A DNA stretch of 64,000 bases from Pseudomonadota bacterium (GTDB lineage: Bacteria > Pseudomonadota > Alphaproteobacteria > Rhizobiales > Xanthobacteraceae): NCBI GenBank assembly GCA_023387735.1, contig JAEWHP010000046.1, positions 1 to 64,000 of the forward strand, in the 5' to 3' direction. Every line of letters starts with the position of its first letter. The stretch's first letter is position 1. A model generated the notes under the pieces. That model saw nothing but the letters and a program-made list of their open reading frames with translations. It was not told the DNA's origin and made no database searches. This document shows positions 8,855-18,449 of the stretch, piece by piece. A program made the translations under genes and the position numbers.

Positions 8855-10129
8855 CTAATGCTTCCCCGGCCCCATATAGCCGAACAAGAATCCCGCCACT
8901 TTGCGCATCTGGATCTCCTCGCTGCCTTCCGTGATCCGGTAGCGGCGGTGGTGGCGGTAGATGTGCTCGAACGGCTTGTGGCGTGAGTAGCCCATGCCGC
9001 CGTGAACCTGCATGGCGCGGTCGGCAGATTCGCAGCAGAGGCGGTTTGCCCAGTAGTTGCACATCGAGACGCGGTCGGAGAGCGTGCGTTCGATCTGCTC
9101 CTCGTTGAGCTGGTCCATCTCCCAGGCGGTCTTGCGGATCAAGAGACGCAGCATCTCGGCTTGCGTGGCGAGTTCCACCAGCGGGAACTGGATCGCCTGG
9201 TTCTCGGCCAGTGCCCTGCCGAACGGCTTTCGCTCGCGCGCATATTTGACGCTCTCGTTGATGCAGTAGACGGCCGCGCCCAGCGAGCTCGCCGCCTGGC
9301 GGATACGGTTCTGGTGCACGAAGCACTGCGCCAGCGACAGGCCGCGGCCGACCTCGCCGAACTGCGCATCTTCAGGCACGAACACGTCGGTGAAGCTGAC
9401 GCGCGGGTGATCGGTCGGCATGTTGAAGGTCCACATATATTCCTCGACCTTCACGCCGGGGCTCATGGCCGGCACCAGGAAACAGGTGATGCCGCGGGCG
9501 TCGCCATCGTTGCCTGAGGTGCGCGCGAACAGCGCGCAATGCGTGGCGACGTGCATGCCGGTCGTCCACATCTTCTCGCCGTTGATGATCCAGCCCTTGA
9601 CGTTGTCGCGGGTCGCGGGCACCGCGCGCGTCTCCATGTGGGTGGCGTCCGAGCCATGATGCGGCTCGGTGAGACCAAAGGTGATACGGTACTTGCCCTT
9701 GATCGAGCCGTCGATCATCGCCTTCTGGTCATCGCGGCCGTAGCGGTCGAGCATGGTGACGACCGGAAAATTACCGACAACGGAATGCTCGTTCTGAAGA
9801 TCGTTGTGCAGGCCAAGGCCCTTCGCGGCAAAGTGCTCGCGAATCACCGCCATCCAGAGATTGGAACCGTCCTTGCCGCCATATTGCTTCGGCACAGGAA
9901 AGCGCAGGTGACCGGCGGCGTCCGCCAGATCCTTGGCCTTGCGCAGCAGCGCTTCCCATTCATGGCGCGGCAGGCCGCCATTCTCGAAATCGGTACGCGC
10001 CCATTCGCGGCGGTGATCGAAGAATCGGATGTTGTCGTCGGCCTCTTCGAGCGGCTTGATCTCGCGTTCGATGAAACGGTCGAGCTCTCCGAGATAGGCG
10101 ACGAGATCGGCAGGCAATGAGAAATCCAC
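8855..10129 (-). CDS. Acyl-CoA dehydrogenase (catalytic Glu present)
   Basis: A 424-residue FAD flavoprotein that introduces the alpha,beta double bond in an acyl-CoA and passes electrons to ETF. Motifs include FGLTEPHHGSDA, NGEKMWTTGMHVATH, QVHGGMGYSRHKP and YRITEGSEEIQ, where Glu401 aligns with the usual catalytic base of medium-chain enzymes. The start is GTG 10127-10129, with GGGAGAG about 8 bases upstream. It is convergent with the ligase and divergent from a canonical enoyl-CoA hydratase. Together these could perform the first two steps of beta-oxidation. Confidence 0.93.
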   Translation of the reverse strand: MDFSLPADLVAYLGELDRFIEREIKPLEEADDNIRFFDHRREWARTDFENGGLPRHEWEALLRKAKDLADAAGHLRFPVPKQYGGKDGSNLWMAVIREHFAAKGLGLHNDLQNEHSVVGNFPVVTMLDRYGRDDQKAMIDGSIKGKYRITFGLTEPHHGSDATHMETRAVPATRDNVKGWIINGEKMWTTGMHVATHCALFARTSGNDGDARGITCFLVPAMSPGVKVEEYMWTFNMPTDHPRVSFTDVFVPEDAQFGEVGRGLSLAQCFVHQNRIRQAASSLGAAVYCINESVKYARERKPFGRALAENQAIQFPLVELATQAEMLRLLIRKTAWEMDQLNEEQIERTLSDRVSMCNYWANRLCCESADRAMQVHGGMGYSRHKPFEHIYRHHRRYRITEGSEEIQMRKVAGFLFGYMGPGKH

Positions 10130-10354
10130 GGTTCTCTCCCGGATTGATTTTTCGTTTTGCGTTGAGGCGCTAGGCGCGTTGTTGCTTCGATCGATTAAGG
10201 CGAGAAGAGCGCGGGCAAGTCAAGCAGCTGAAGTCAAGCAAGCCGAGACGCGCGATGCGCGCAACGTGCATTGCGCAATTCGATGGTGTTGCGGCACCGA
10301 CGCGCGCTAGTATGACGCCAATATTCCTTCAGGAAAAAAACGCGGGAGCGACCG
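10130..10354. promoter_or_regulatory. Divergent promoter gap
   Basis: 225 bp between the acyl-CoA dehydrogenase and enoyl-CoA hydratase starts. It contains AT-rich GATTGATTTTTCGTTTTGCG near the dehydrogenase and CAATATTCCTTCAGGAAAAAA near the hydratase. I see no long palindrome and no clear operator. Confidence 0.35.
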
Positions 10355-11134
10355 ATGGAGCTGAAATTTTCGAAAGTGGAGCGCAAGGGGCCGATTACGA
10401 TCATCACGCTGTCGCGGCCCGAGGTCTACAACGCTCTGCATACCGATGCGCATTTCGAACTCAACAAGGTGTTCGACGATTTCTCCGCTGATCCAGAACA
10501 GTGGGTCGCGATCATCACCGGCGCCGGCGACAAGGCGTTCTGCGCCGGCAACGACCTGAAGTGGCAGGCGGCCGGCGGCAAGCGCGGCTGGGACAAGGGC
10601 GGCTTTGCCGGCCTCACTTCGCGCTTCGACTGCGACAAGCCGATCATCGCCGCGGTCAACGGCGTCGCGATGGGTGGCGGCTTCGAGATCGCGCTGGCCT
10701 GTGACCTCATCATCGCCTCGGAGAACGCGACCTTCGCCCTGCCCGAGCCGCGCGTCGGTCTAGCCGCTCTCGCCGGCGGTCTGCACCGGCTGCCGCGCCA
10801 GATCGGCCTCAAGCGTGCCATGGGCATGATCCTCACCGCGCGGCATGTCAGCGCCAAGGAAGGCCATGAACTGGGCTTCGTCAACGAGGTGGTGCCGCAG
10901 GGCGAGGCTCTTGCGGGCGCGCTGCGCTGGGCGGAGATGATCACCAAGAACTCGCCGATGTCGATCCGCGCATCGAAGCAGACGATCCAGAAGGGACTCG
11001 GTGTGTCGCTGGAACAAGCGATCGAGGAACAACGGGAATATCCGGCGGTGAAGGCGATGGTGGCCTCGCAGGACTATATCGAGGGCCCGAAGGCGTTTTC
11101 GGAGAAGCGGCCGCCGAAGTGGCTGGGGAAGTAG
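10355..11134 (+). CDS. Enoyl-CoA hydratase (canonical catalytic glutamates)
   Basis: A 259-residue crotonase that hydrates 2-enoyl-CoA to 3-hydroxyacyl-CoA. Unlike its three paralogues nearby, it retains both hydratase glutamates (GGGFEIALACD and LPEPRVGLAALAGG). The oxyanion motif AFCAGNDLKW is present. The shape is close to CaiD/EchA-type proteins. The start is ATG 10355 after GGGAG. It is divergent from an acyl-CoA dehydrogenase. Confidence 0.92.
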   Translation: MELKFSKVERKGPITIITLSRPEVYNALHTDAHFELNKVFDDFSADPEQWVAIITGAGDKAFCAGNDLKWQAAGGKRGWDKGGFAGLTSRFDCDKPIIAAVNGVAMGGGFEIALACDLIIASENATFALPEPRVGLAALAGGLHRLPRQIGLKRAMGMILTARHVSAKEGHELGFVNEVVPQGEALAGALRWAEMITKNSPMSIRASKQTIQKGLGVSLEQAIEEQREYPAVKAMVASQDYIEGPKAFSEKRPPKWLGK

Positions 11135-11149
11135 CTCGTTTCCCTCCGC

Positions 11150-11279
11150 CGTCATTCCGGGACGCGCCGACAGGCGCGGGCTATGATGCGCAATTGCGCA
11201 TCTGAGAATCCATCAGGCGATAGAGTTAGTGGGTAAATGGATTCCGGGCTCGTCGCTGCGCGACGCCCCGGAATGACGG
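11150..11279. repeat. Inverted repeat (GTCATTCCGGG class)
   Basis: CGTCATTCCGGGACGCGCCG at the left is mirrored by GACGCCCCGGAATGACGG at the right, with GGGCT...AGAATCCAT and ATGGATTCCGGGCTC inside. Other loci of the class: 18325-18431, 55432-55513 and 62905-62983. Located between convergent gene ends. Confidence 0.7.
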
Positions 11280-11310
11280 CTGGAGAGAGAGGCGCGCCCA
11301 CCTCGACACC

Positions 11311-11384
11311 GTCATTGCGAGCGATGCGAAGCAAGCCAGACTGTCTCGGCAGGCGCATTCTGGATTGCTTCGTCGCAATGACGG
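11311..11384. repeat. Inverted repeat (GTCATTGCGAGCGA class)
   Basis: GTCATTGCGAGCGATGCGAA with AGCAAGCCAGA pairs with TCTGGATTGCTTCGTCGCAATGAC. It lies 31 bp from the preceding repeat of a different class, so two unrelated palindromes share one convergent gap. Confidence 0.7.
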
Positions 11385-11396
11385 ATATGACCGTCC

Positions 11397-11768
11397 CTAT
11401 CGAGACAACTCGCGCTTGTACGACGCGTAGTTCGGCTGATCGACGGCGAGCTTGTCCATCGTGGTCTGCCAGAGGTGCTCGGCGAGGCCCGGCGTTGCCA
11501 GGTCGACTTCGCCGCTGGCAATGCGCTCGGCGAGCGCGCGGTTGAGATCGGTGACCGAGCCGTCCATGCCGAGCAGCGCGCGCAGGCGCTGGACCTCCTT
11601 CGCGTCACTGCCCTCTGCCTGCGTCAATTGCCGCGTCACGAGGTCGAGGATGTTGACGGCCACGCGCAGCTTGAAGGCCTGGTGGCCGGAGATCAGCGGC
11701 GTGATGTCGTCGCGGAGAAAATCGGCGACCGCCTTGGTCAGTTCGATGGGTGTCGGTTCGTCCTGCAT
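11397..11768 (-). CDS. DUF6285 protein, LvaB-like kinase partner
   Basis: A 123-residue, mostly helical soluble protein (MQDEPTPIELTKAVADFLRDD...). It starts just 2 bp after the stop of an APH-fold kinase, so the two are co-transcribed. Small DUF6285 proteins commonly follow such kinases; in Pseudomonas putida LvaB is needed for activity of the kinase LvaA in levulinate use. By analogy this one should bind and support the kinase; this is inference from order and size. No catalytic motif is visible. Confidence 0.8.
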   Translation of the reverse strand: MQDEPTPIELTKAVADFLRDDITPLISGHQAFKLRVAVNILDLVTRQLTQAEGSDAKEVQRLRALLGMDGSVTDLNRALAERIASGEVDLATPGLAEHLWQTTMDKLAVDQPNYASYKRELSR

Positions 11769-11770
11769 GG

Positions 11771-12753
11771 TCAACTCCCGCGCGGCGCCAGCAGCCGCAA
11801 GAGATCGATCTCGGTCTCGGAGGCGCGGCGGCCGATCATCGCGCGCTCCATGGAATGATCCGGGCCCTCGCGAAACCGCTGCATCATGCCGCCACACATG
11901 ATGCCCCAGCGCAGCGTGCCCATCACCTCCCAGAATTTGACGCGCGCGGGATCGACCTTGCGGCCTGCCGCCTCGTAACCCGCGAACAATTCCTCGCGCG
12001 AGCCAAAGCCGCCGACGGGCTTGTCGATCTCGCCGAAGCGCCACGAGTTCACACAGACCCAGCCGAGATCCTCCATGGGATCGCCGAGATGGGCGAGTTC
12101 CCAGTCGAGCACTGCGCGGACACCGTCAGCGCCGATGATGAGATTGCCGTTGCGGAAATCGCCATGCACCAGCGTCGTCTCGGCCGAAGGGCCGGGATCG
12201 TGGTCGCGCAGCCAGCGCAACGCCAGTTCGAACACCGGCTTCGGCCAGTTGAGGCTGCGATAGTCGCGCTCGAACTCGCCGATCTCCATGGTCGCGGTGA
12301 GGCTACGCAGCTTGGGCAATTCGTCCTGCGGTAGCTTGTGCAGGCCCGCGAGCACGCCGCCGATCTGCCGCGCAAGACGCGGTCGCGCCGCGGCGAACTC
12401 GTCATCGCGCAGGATCTTGCGCGCGATGGTCTCGCCTTCCACCCGCTGCATGATGAAGCCGGTGCCGAGATCGTCCTCGGCCGTCAGCACATGCATGACG
12501 CGTGGCGACGGCACGCCAGCCTCGTAGGCGAGTTGCATCAGCCGTGCTTCGGCCGCCAATCCCGCCGCGCGCGTCGGGGCCGCACCATAGCCTTTCGGCG
12601 AGCGGCGCAGGATCGCGCCGATCGGCCCATCGGGATGCTCGATGTCGAAGCGCCAGGTTTCCTGGCTGGCGCCGCCGGACAGCTTTGCCGCGCAGGTCGC
12701 GCCGGTCGCGCCCGGGCACCAGCGCATGACGCTGCGCGAAAGCTCCGCCTCGA

Positions 12754-12757
<4 letters not shown>
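11771..12757 (-). CDS. APH-fold phosphotransferase, LvaA/ACAD10-11 kinase-domain-like
   Basis: A 328-residue kinase of the aminoglycoside-phosphotransferase fold. It shows GGASQETWRFDI in the nucleotide loop, LVHGDFRNGNLI (the catalytic HGDxxxxN) and VLDWELAHLGDPMEDLGW (the metal-binding Asp). Members with this exact shape phosphorylate the 4-hydroxyl of hydroxyacyl-CoAs (LvaA, kinase domain of ACAD10/11) rather than antibiotics. The start overlaps the upstream crotonase stop in an ATGA, and DUF6285 follows 2 bp downstream, giving a three-gene operon. A resistance role is unlikely. Confidence 0.86.
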
Positions 12758-13545
<788 letters not shown>

Positions 13546-13723
13546 CGTTTCCTCGTCAGTTGCTGTCCGCGTCAGTTTCGCGGGCCGGAATTTCTTTGTC
13601 GGCGCGCATATTTGATTTTTCGCGCGGTCTTGTCCATGGTGGCCAAAGCATACCCCACCGTCATATCGCATGATCTTGCGCGCACCGGCTGATGCGCAGC
13701 ATGCCAAAAACAGGAAACGTGCC
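13546..13723. promoter_or_regulatory. Divergent promoter gap, kinase operon versus SDR operon
   Basis: 178 bp separating the crotonase-kinase-DUF6285 operon from the SDR. AT-rich GCATATTTGATTTTTCGCGC is near the centre. I see no convincing palindromic operator and no long intergenic repeat. Confidence 0.35.
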
Positions 13724-14503
13724 ATGAACCTCTTCGATCTCTCAGGCCGCGTCGCCGTGGTCACCGGCGGCAATGGCGGTATCGGACTCGGCATCGCACA
13801 GGCACTCGCCGGCCAGGGCTGCAACGTCTCGATCTGGGGCCGTAATGCTGACAAGAACAAGGCTGCTGCCGCGAGCATGGCGAGCCTGCCCGGCAAGGTG
13901 GACACCCGGATCTGCGACGTCACCGATCCCGCCTCGGTCAACGCTGCAATGAAGGCGACGCTCGACACGTTCGGCCGGGTCGACGGCTGCTTCGCCAATG
14001 CCGGCATCGGCGGCGGCGGCCGGCGCTCCTTCATCGAACGCAGCGAGGAGGAATGGCGCACGATGTTCGCGACCAATCTCGACGGCGTATTCCATGCGTT
14101 CCAGGCTGCCGCGAAGCACATGACCGACCGCGCCAATGCCGGCGATCCCTTCGGCCGGCTGGTTGCGACCTCGAGCCTCGCCTCGATCTTCGGCACCGCG
14201 CGCAACGAACATTATGCGGCAACCAAGGCCGCCATCAACGCGCTGGTGCGCGCGCTCGGCGTCGAACTGGCGCGCCATGGCGTCACAGCGAATGCGATCC
14301 TGCCCGGATGGATCAAGAGCGACATGACCGCGGGCATCATGGCCAACGAGAAATTCGTCGCCAACGTGATGCCGCGCATTCCGATGCGCCGCTTCGGCGA
14401 GGCCAGCGATTTCGGCGGCATCGCGGTGTATCTGATGAGCAAGGCGTCGTCCTATCACACGGCGGACACCTTCGTGATCGACGGCGGCTATACGGCGTTT
14501 TGA
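13724..14503 (+). CDS. SDR-family NAD(P)-dependent dehydrogenase (LvaD-like position)
   Basis: A 259-residue classical SDR with TGGNGGIGLGIA for cofactor binding, NAGIGGGG, TSSLASIFG and the full HYAATKAAI active site with Tyr and Lys. A soluble cytoplasmic oxidoreductase for a hydroxyl/keto pair. It is divergent from the kinase operon and upstream of a VOC protein and an ACAD10/11-like dehydrogenase. That is the gene set of levulinate-type pathways, where LvaD reduces the keto group. An in-frame start 18 codons upstream exists; ATG 13724 fits the family N-terminus. Confidence 0.9.
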   Translation: MNLFDLSGRVAVVTGGNGGIGLGIAQALAGQGCNVSIWGRNADKNKAAAASMASLPGKVDTRICDVTDPASVNAAMKATLDTFGRVDGCFANAGIGGGGRRSFIERSEEEWRTMFATNLDGVFHAFQAAAKHMTDRANAGDPFGRLVATSSLASIFGTARNEHYAATKAAINALVRALGVELARHGVTANAILPGWIKSDMTAGIMANEKFVANVMPRIPMRRFGEASDFGGIAVYLMSKASSYHTADTFVIDGGYTAF

Positions 14504-14508
14504 GATCT

Positions 14509-14597
14509 CGTAGGGTGGGCAAAGGCGCTCTTGCGCCGTGCCCACCAGAAACATTTCGGGCGCTATGGTGGGCACGCTGCGCTTTGCCCACCCTACG
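14509..14597. repeat. Near-perfect long inverted repeat (TAGGGTGGGC class)
   Basis: CGTAGGGTGGGCAAAGGCGC pairs with GCGCTTTGCCCACCCTACG; inner GTGCCCACCA pairs with TGGTGGGCAC. It is the second member of the class at 8739-8831. Here it sits between two co-directional genes and would be transcribed if they share a message. Confidence 0.75.
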
Positions 14598-14634
14598 TAA
14601 TCAGAATTTGTAAGCGCAAAGGGGAACAGGGCGC

Positions 14635-15015
14635 ATGTTTTCACACGTGATGATTGGCACCAACGATTTGGACAAGGCCAAAGGCTTCTACGACAATTTG
14701 CTCGGCACGCTCGAAGTGCGGCCGGCCAAGGTCGATGGCCATCGCATCTTTTACATCACCAAGACCGGCGTGTTCTCGGTGTCGAAGCCGATCAACGGCG
14801 AGCCGGCAACGTGCGCAAACGGCGGCACCATCGGCTTTGCCTGCAGTTCGCCGGAACAGGTCGACGCGTGGCACGCGACCGGCATCGCCAGTGGCGGCAA
14901 GACCTGCGAGGATCCGCCCGGTGTGCGTCAGGGCCCGGGTGGCAAGCTCTACCTTGCCTACTTGCGCGACCTCGACGGCAACAAGATCTGCGCGATGCAT
15001 CGGATGCCGAACTAG
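14635..15015 (+). CDS. VOC-superfamily (glyoxalase-fold) protein
   Basis: A 126-residue single-domain vicinal-oxygen-chelate protein: MFSHVMIGTNDLDKAKGFYD at the N-terminus with a candidate metal-binding His, and YLRDLDGNKICAMH at the C-terminus. It could be a dioxygenase, epimerase or lyase subunit; the reaction cannot be assigned. It is preceded by GGGGAACAGG as ribosome site. It is located between an SDR and an ACAD10/11-like dehydrogenase. Confidence 0.85.
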   Translation: MFSHVMIGTNDLDKAKGFYDNLLGTLEVRPAKVDGHRIFYITKTGVFSVSKPINGEPATCANGGTIGFACSSPEQVDAWHATGIASGGKTCEDPPGVRQGPGGKLYLAYLRDLDGNKICAMHRMPN

Positions 15016-15028
15016 CCACAACTACAGC

Positions 15029-15131
15029 TGTCATCGCCCGACTTGATCGGGCGATCCAGTATTCCAGTGGTGTCGATGATTCTCGGAAAGGCCGCGGCGT
15101 ACTGGATTCCCCGCTTTCGCGGGGAATGACA
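15029..15131. repeat. Inverted repeat (TGTCATCGCCCG class)
   Basis: CTGTCATCGCCCGACTTGATCGGGCGATCCAGTA at the left, in parts, and TACTGGATTCCCCG...CGGGGAATGACAG at the right form nested hairpins. One copy in the window. It precedes the ACAD10/11-like gene by about 150 bp. Confidence 0.65.
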
Positions 15132-15283
15132 GCGGTGGATTGGCGGCATTCAAACAACGTTTCAAACGCCCTCGCGAAATCCTTTTTGCATGGCATAGCT
15201 CGCGTGAAAAATGCGCGCTCGCGCTTTGGCCGCGCTGCGACTATTCTCTCGACCAACATGGTCTCAGTGAAACGGGAGGAACA

Positions 15284-16561
15284 ATGACAAAACATACCTA
15301 CATTCCCCGCACCACCAACTACACACTCAACCCCGGCGACGAGCTCAACGACCTCCGCATGTCGGATCAGGTCCGGCCTCTCTACGATCACGTCAAGAAA
15401 TTCATCCGCGACACCGTCGAGCCGATGTCGATCGAGTTCGCCAAGGCCGGCGAAGGCAAGGAGGATCGCTGGAGCTTTACGCCGAAGCAGCTCGAGGTGC
15501 TCGAGGTCGCCAAGAACAAGGCCAAGAAGGAAGGCCTGTGGAACTTCTTCCTGCCCGACGACGAGACCGGTCAGGGCCTGAAGAATCTCGACTATGCCTA
15601 TATCGCCTCCGAGCTCGGCAAGAGCCCACTGGCGTCCGAGAGCATGAACTGCTCGGCGCCCGACACCGGCAACATGGAGGTGCTGGAGCGCGTTGGTACC
15701 AAGGAGCAGAAGGAGAAGTGGCTGAAGCCGCTGCTCAACGGCGAGATCCGCTCGGCCTATGTCATGACCGAGCCGAACGTCGCCTCCTCCGACGCCAAGA
15801 ACATCTCGACGACGGCAAAGCTCGTCGGCGACGAATGGGTCATCAACGGCGAGAAGTATTACATCTCCGGCGTCGGCGATCCCCGCTGCAAGATCCTCAT
15901 CGTGATGGTGAAGACCAATCCGGACGCGGCGCCGAGCAAGCAACAGTCGCAGATCCTGGTGCCGCGCGACACACCCGGCGTCGAGGTGCTCGGTCCCATG
16001 TACGTGTTCGGCCAGGACCACGCCCCGCGCGGTCACATGCACATGCGCTTCAACAATGTGCGTGTGCCCAAGGAGAACATGCTGCTCGGCGAAGGCCGTG
16101 GCTTCGAAATCTCGCAGCTCCGCCTTGGACCGGGCCGCATCCATCACTGCATGCGCACCATTGGCAAGGCCGAGAAGGCGCTCGACCTGATGGTGCAGCG
16201 TGGCCTCACCCGCGAAGCCTTTGGCAAGAAGATCGCCCATCTCGGCGGCAACATGCAGATCATCGCGCAGGCGCGCTGCGAGATCGAGGCGATGCGGCTG
16301 ATGGTCTTGAAGGCCGCCAAGGCGATGGACGTGCTCGGCAACAAGGAAGCGCGCGTCTGGGTCTCGATGGTCAAGGCCATGGTTCCGGAGCGTGCGTGCA
16401 AGATCATCGACCAGGCGATCCAGGTGCACGGTGCCACCGGCATCTCGCACTGGACCCCGCTCGCCGAGATGTACCAGGACGTGCGTCACCTGCGCTTCGC
16501 AGATGGTCCGGACGAGGTGCACTGGATGGTGGTCGGCCGTCACGAGCTGAGCATGGCGTAG
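15284..16561 (+). CDS. ACAD10/11-like acyl-CoA dehydrogenase with Asp at the catalytic-Glu site
   Basis: A 425-residue FAD protein of the acyl-CoA dehydrogenase fold (VMTEPNVASSDA, NGEKYYISGVGDP, QVHGATGISHWTPLAEMYQD). In place of EGTxEI it has RFADGPDEVH, putting Asp407 where ordinary dehydrogenases carry Glu. The same ADGPDEVH pattern is found in ACAD10/11-type proteins and in LvaC, which eliminate phosphate from 4-phosphoacyl-CoA and shift the hydroxyl toward C3. Start ATG 15284 follows GGGAGGAACA. The kinase partner is encoded 2.5 kb upstream on the other strand. Confidence 0.9.
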   Translation: MTKHTYIPRTTNYTLNPGDELNDLRMSDQVRPLYDHVKKFIRDTVEPMSIEFAKAGEGKEDRWSFTPKQLEVLEVAKNKAKKEGLWNFFLPDDETGQGLKNLDYAYIASELGKSPLASESMNCSAPDTGNMEVLERVGTKEQKEKWLKPLLNGEIRSAYVMTEPNVASSDAKNISTTAKLVGDEWVINGEKYYISGVGDPRCKILIVMVKTNPDAAPSKQQSQILVPRDTPGVEVLGPMYVFGQDHAPRGHMHMRFNNVRVPKENMLLGEGRGFEISQLRLGPGRIHHCMRTIGKAEKALDLMVQRGLTREAFGKKIAHLGGNMQIIAQARCEIEAMRLMVLKAAKAMDVLGNKEARVWVSMVKAMVPERACKIIDQAIQVHGATGISHWTPLAEMYQDVRHLRFADGPDEVHWMVVGRHELSMA

Positions 16562-16622
16562 GCTCTCTCATTTCCTCTCTCCCCGCTTGCGGGGAGAGAG
16601 GAAAACAATCAACGGAGCCACC

Positions 16623-17240
16623 ATGGAATACGCCGCCAGCGACCTGACGCCACGCGAGCGCTACAAGGTGCTCACCTCCTTCATACTGCCGCGGCCGATT
16701 GCGTGGGTGACCTCAGTTGGACCGACGGGCATCGTCAACGCGGCGCCCTTCAGCTTCTTCAACGCCTTCTGCGAGGATCCGCCGCTGTGCATGTTCGCGG
16801 CGAACCGCAAGCCCAACGGTCAGGACAAGGACACATTCCTCAACATCCAGCGTACCGGCGAGTTCGTGGTCAACATCGCCGACGAGCCGCTGGCGCGAGC
16901 CATGCATGAGTCGAGCGGCGATTTCCCGCCCGAGACCGGCGAGCCCGACTATCTCGGCCTGAAACTCGCACCCTCGACCAAAATTGCGGTGCCCCGGCTG
17001 GCCGACACACCCTGGGCGATGGAGTGCAAGCTCTGGAAGATGATCGACGTCAACGACGATCGCCGCCTGATCATGGGCGAAGGCATCCACTTCCATATCC
17101 GTGACGAGCTCTGGGACGCAGACACGATGCGCGTGCACATGGACCGCTATCACCCGATCGGCCGCATGTTCGCCGACCGCTACTGTCGCACGGACGACCG
17201 CGTGGTGTTTCCGGCTGCGCAAGGCGCGAAGAAATCGTAA
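16623..17240 (+). CDS. Flavin-reductase-like (FMN-binding split-barrel) protein
   Basis: A 205-residue protein of the flavin reductase-like domain, marked by LPRPIAWVTSVGPTG, NAAPFSFFNAFCEDPP and the GEFVVNIAD segment. Members bind FMN and often reduce flavin with NAD(P)H for a partner monooxygenase, or act as flavoproteins alone. ATG 16623 with CGGAG upstream is the better start than the open frame at 16587. It lies 61 bp after the ACAD10/11-like gene, possibly the same message. The partner is unknown. Confidence 0.88.
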   Translation: MEYAASDLTPRERYKVLTSFILPRPIAWVTSVGPTGIVNAAPFSFFNAFCEDPPLCMFAANRKPNGQDKDTFLNIQRTGEFVVNIADEPLARAMHESSGDFPPETGEPDYLGLKLAPSTKIAVPRLADTPWAMECKLWKMIDVNDDRRLIMGEGIHFHIRDELWDADTMRVHMDRYHPIGRMFADRYCRTDDRVVFPAAQGAKKS

Positions 17241-17313
17241 GGCGGATTAGCGTAAGCGTAATCCGCCGAATTGCTGCAACAAAATTGGTGGATTACGCTT
17301 CGCTAATCCGCCC
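17241..17313. repeat. Long inverted repeat (GGCGGATTAGCG class)
   Basis: GGCGGATTAGCGTAAGCGTAATCC is mirrored by GGATTACGCTTCGCTAATCCGCC. It begins directly after the TAA of the flavin reductase-like gene and ends 8 bp before the yghU-like gene's stop. It occupies a convergent junction and is a strong candidate bidirectional terminator. Confidence 0.75.
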
Positions 17314-17320
17314 TACGCAC

Positions 17321-18196
17321 TTACGTCGCCGGCGCGAGCTTGTCCTGCGTCTTGGTGTCGAAATCGGACGCGTCGTGGCGTTCGTGGAGCTGGCTTGCGG
17401 GATCGCCGGAGACGCGGTTGACCATGCGGCCCCGCTTCACGGCCGGGCGTTTGGCGATCTCATCGGTCCAGCGCTGCACGTTCTTGTAGTCCTGCACCGA
17501 CAAGAATTCGCCCGCACCATAGACCAGCCCCTTGGCGAGCGCGCCGTACCAAGGCCAGACCGCGATGTCAGCGATGGTGTACTCGCTGCCGGCAAGATAC
17601 TCGTTGTCGGCGAGGCGCCGGTCGAGCACGTCGAGCTGACGCTTGGTCTCCATCGCGAAGCGGTCGATGGCGTATTCGATCCTGGTCGGCGCATAGGCGT
17701 AGAAGTGGCCGAAGCCTCCGCCGAGATAGGGCGCACTACCCATCTGCCAGAACAACCAAGACATGGCTTCGGTGCGGGTCTTGATGTCCTTCGGCAGGAA
17801 GGCACCGAACTTCTCGGCCAGGTAGAACAGGATCGAACCGGACTCAAACACCCTGATAGGCTCAGGGCCGGAGCGATCCATCAGCGCCGGGATTTTCGAG
17901 TTCGGGTTGATGTCGACAAAGCCGCTGCCGAACTGGTCGCCATTGCCGATCCTGATCAGCCAGGCATCGTACTCGGCGCCCTTGTGGCCGAGCGCCAGCA
18001 GCTCCTCCAGCATCACCGTGACCTTCACCCCGTTCGGAGTTGCCAGCGAATAGAGCTGGAGCGGATGGCGGCCGACCGGCAGTTCCTTGTCGTGGGTCGC
18101 GCCGGCAATCGGGCGGTTGATGTTGGCGAACTGTCCGCCGTTCTCCTTGTCCCAGGTCCAGACTTTGGGCGGCACGTAGGCGGGGGTGTCGGTCAT
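17321..18196 (-). CDS. yghU: YghU-type glutathione-dependent disulfide-bond oxidoreductase (GST family)
   Basis: A 291-residue glutathione transferase of the Nu class. The N-terminal extension with KVWTWDKENGGQFANINRP, the thioredoxin-like TPNGVKVTVMLEE, NPNSKIPAL and FESGSILFYLAEKFG, and the C-terminal helical domain match E. coli YghU. These enzymes reduce disulfides and organic hydroperoxides with glutathione in the cytoplasm. The length and sequence pattern leave little doubt about the family; the natural substrate is unknown. Confidence 0.92.
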   Translation of the reverse strand: MTDTPAYVPPKVWTWDKENGGQFANINRPIAGATHDKELPVGRHPLQLYSLATPNGVKVTVMLEELLALGHKGAEYDAWLIRIGNGDQFGSGFVDINPNSKIPALMDRSGPEPIRVFESGSILFYLAEKFGAFLPKDIKTRTEAMSWLFWQMGSAPYLGGGFGHFYAYAPTRIEYAIDRFAMETKRQLDVLDRRLADNEYLAGSEYTIADIAVWPWYGALAKGLVYGAGEFLSVQDYKNVQRWTDEIAKRPAVKRGRMVNRVSGDPASQLHERHDASDFDTKTQDKLAPAT

Positions 18197-18324
18197 GGAA
18201 ATGGCTCCGGGCGCAGAAGGCGCGTGGGATCTTAGCTAACGACCGAGGCGGGTTTGGCAAGGGTGCGGGGTTGCAGGGCGGGCGGGGCGACTCTGCGTTT
18301 CGTGATGGCACCCACCTCCCCACC

Positions 18325-18431
18325 GTCATTCCGGGGCGCCCGGAGGGCGTGCCCGGAATCCATCGAGCCACAGGGATGCGTGAAGAAATGGATTCCGGCC
18401 TCGCGCCCAAGTGGGCGCGCCCCGGAATGAC
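18325..18431. repeat. Inverted repeat (GTCATTCCGGG class)
   Basis: CGTCATTCCGGGGCGCCC is mirrored by GGGCGCGCCCCGGAATGACG, with GGAATCCATCG and ATGGATTCCGGCC between. It follows the monooxygenase 3' end on the minus strand. Confidence 0.7.
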
Positions 18432-18449
18432 GAGCGGAAAGAACCCGGC

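Noticed and set aside
14792..16543. Minus-strand frame opposite the ACAD10/11-like gene
   Set aside because: Shadow frame rich in His, Leu and Arg; no domain and no ribosome site.
17285..18235. Plus-strand frame opposite the yghU-like gene
   Set aside because: Antisense shadow; product rich in Arg, Asp and His without motifs.
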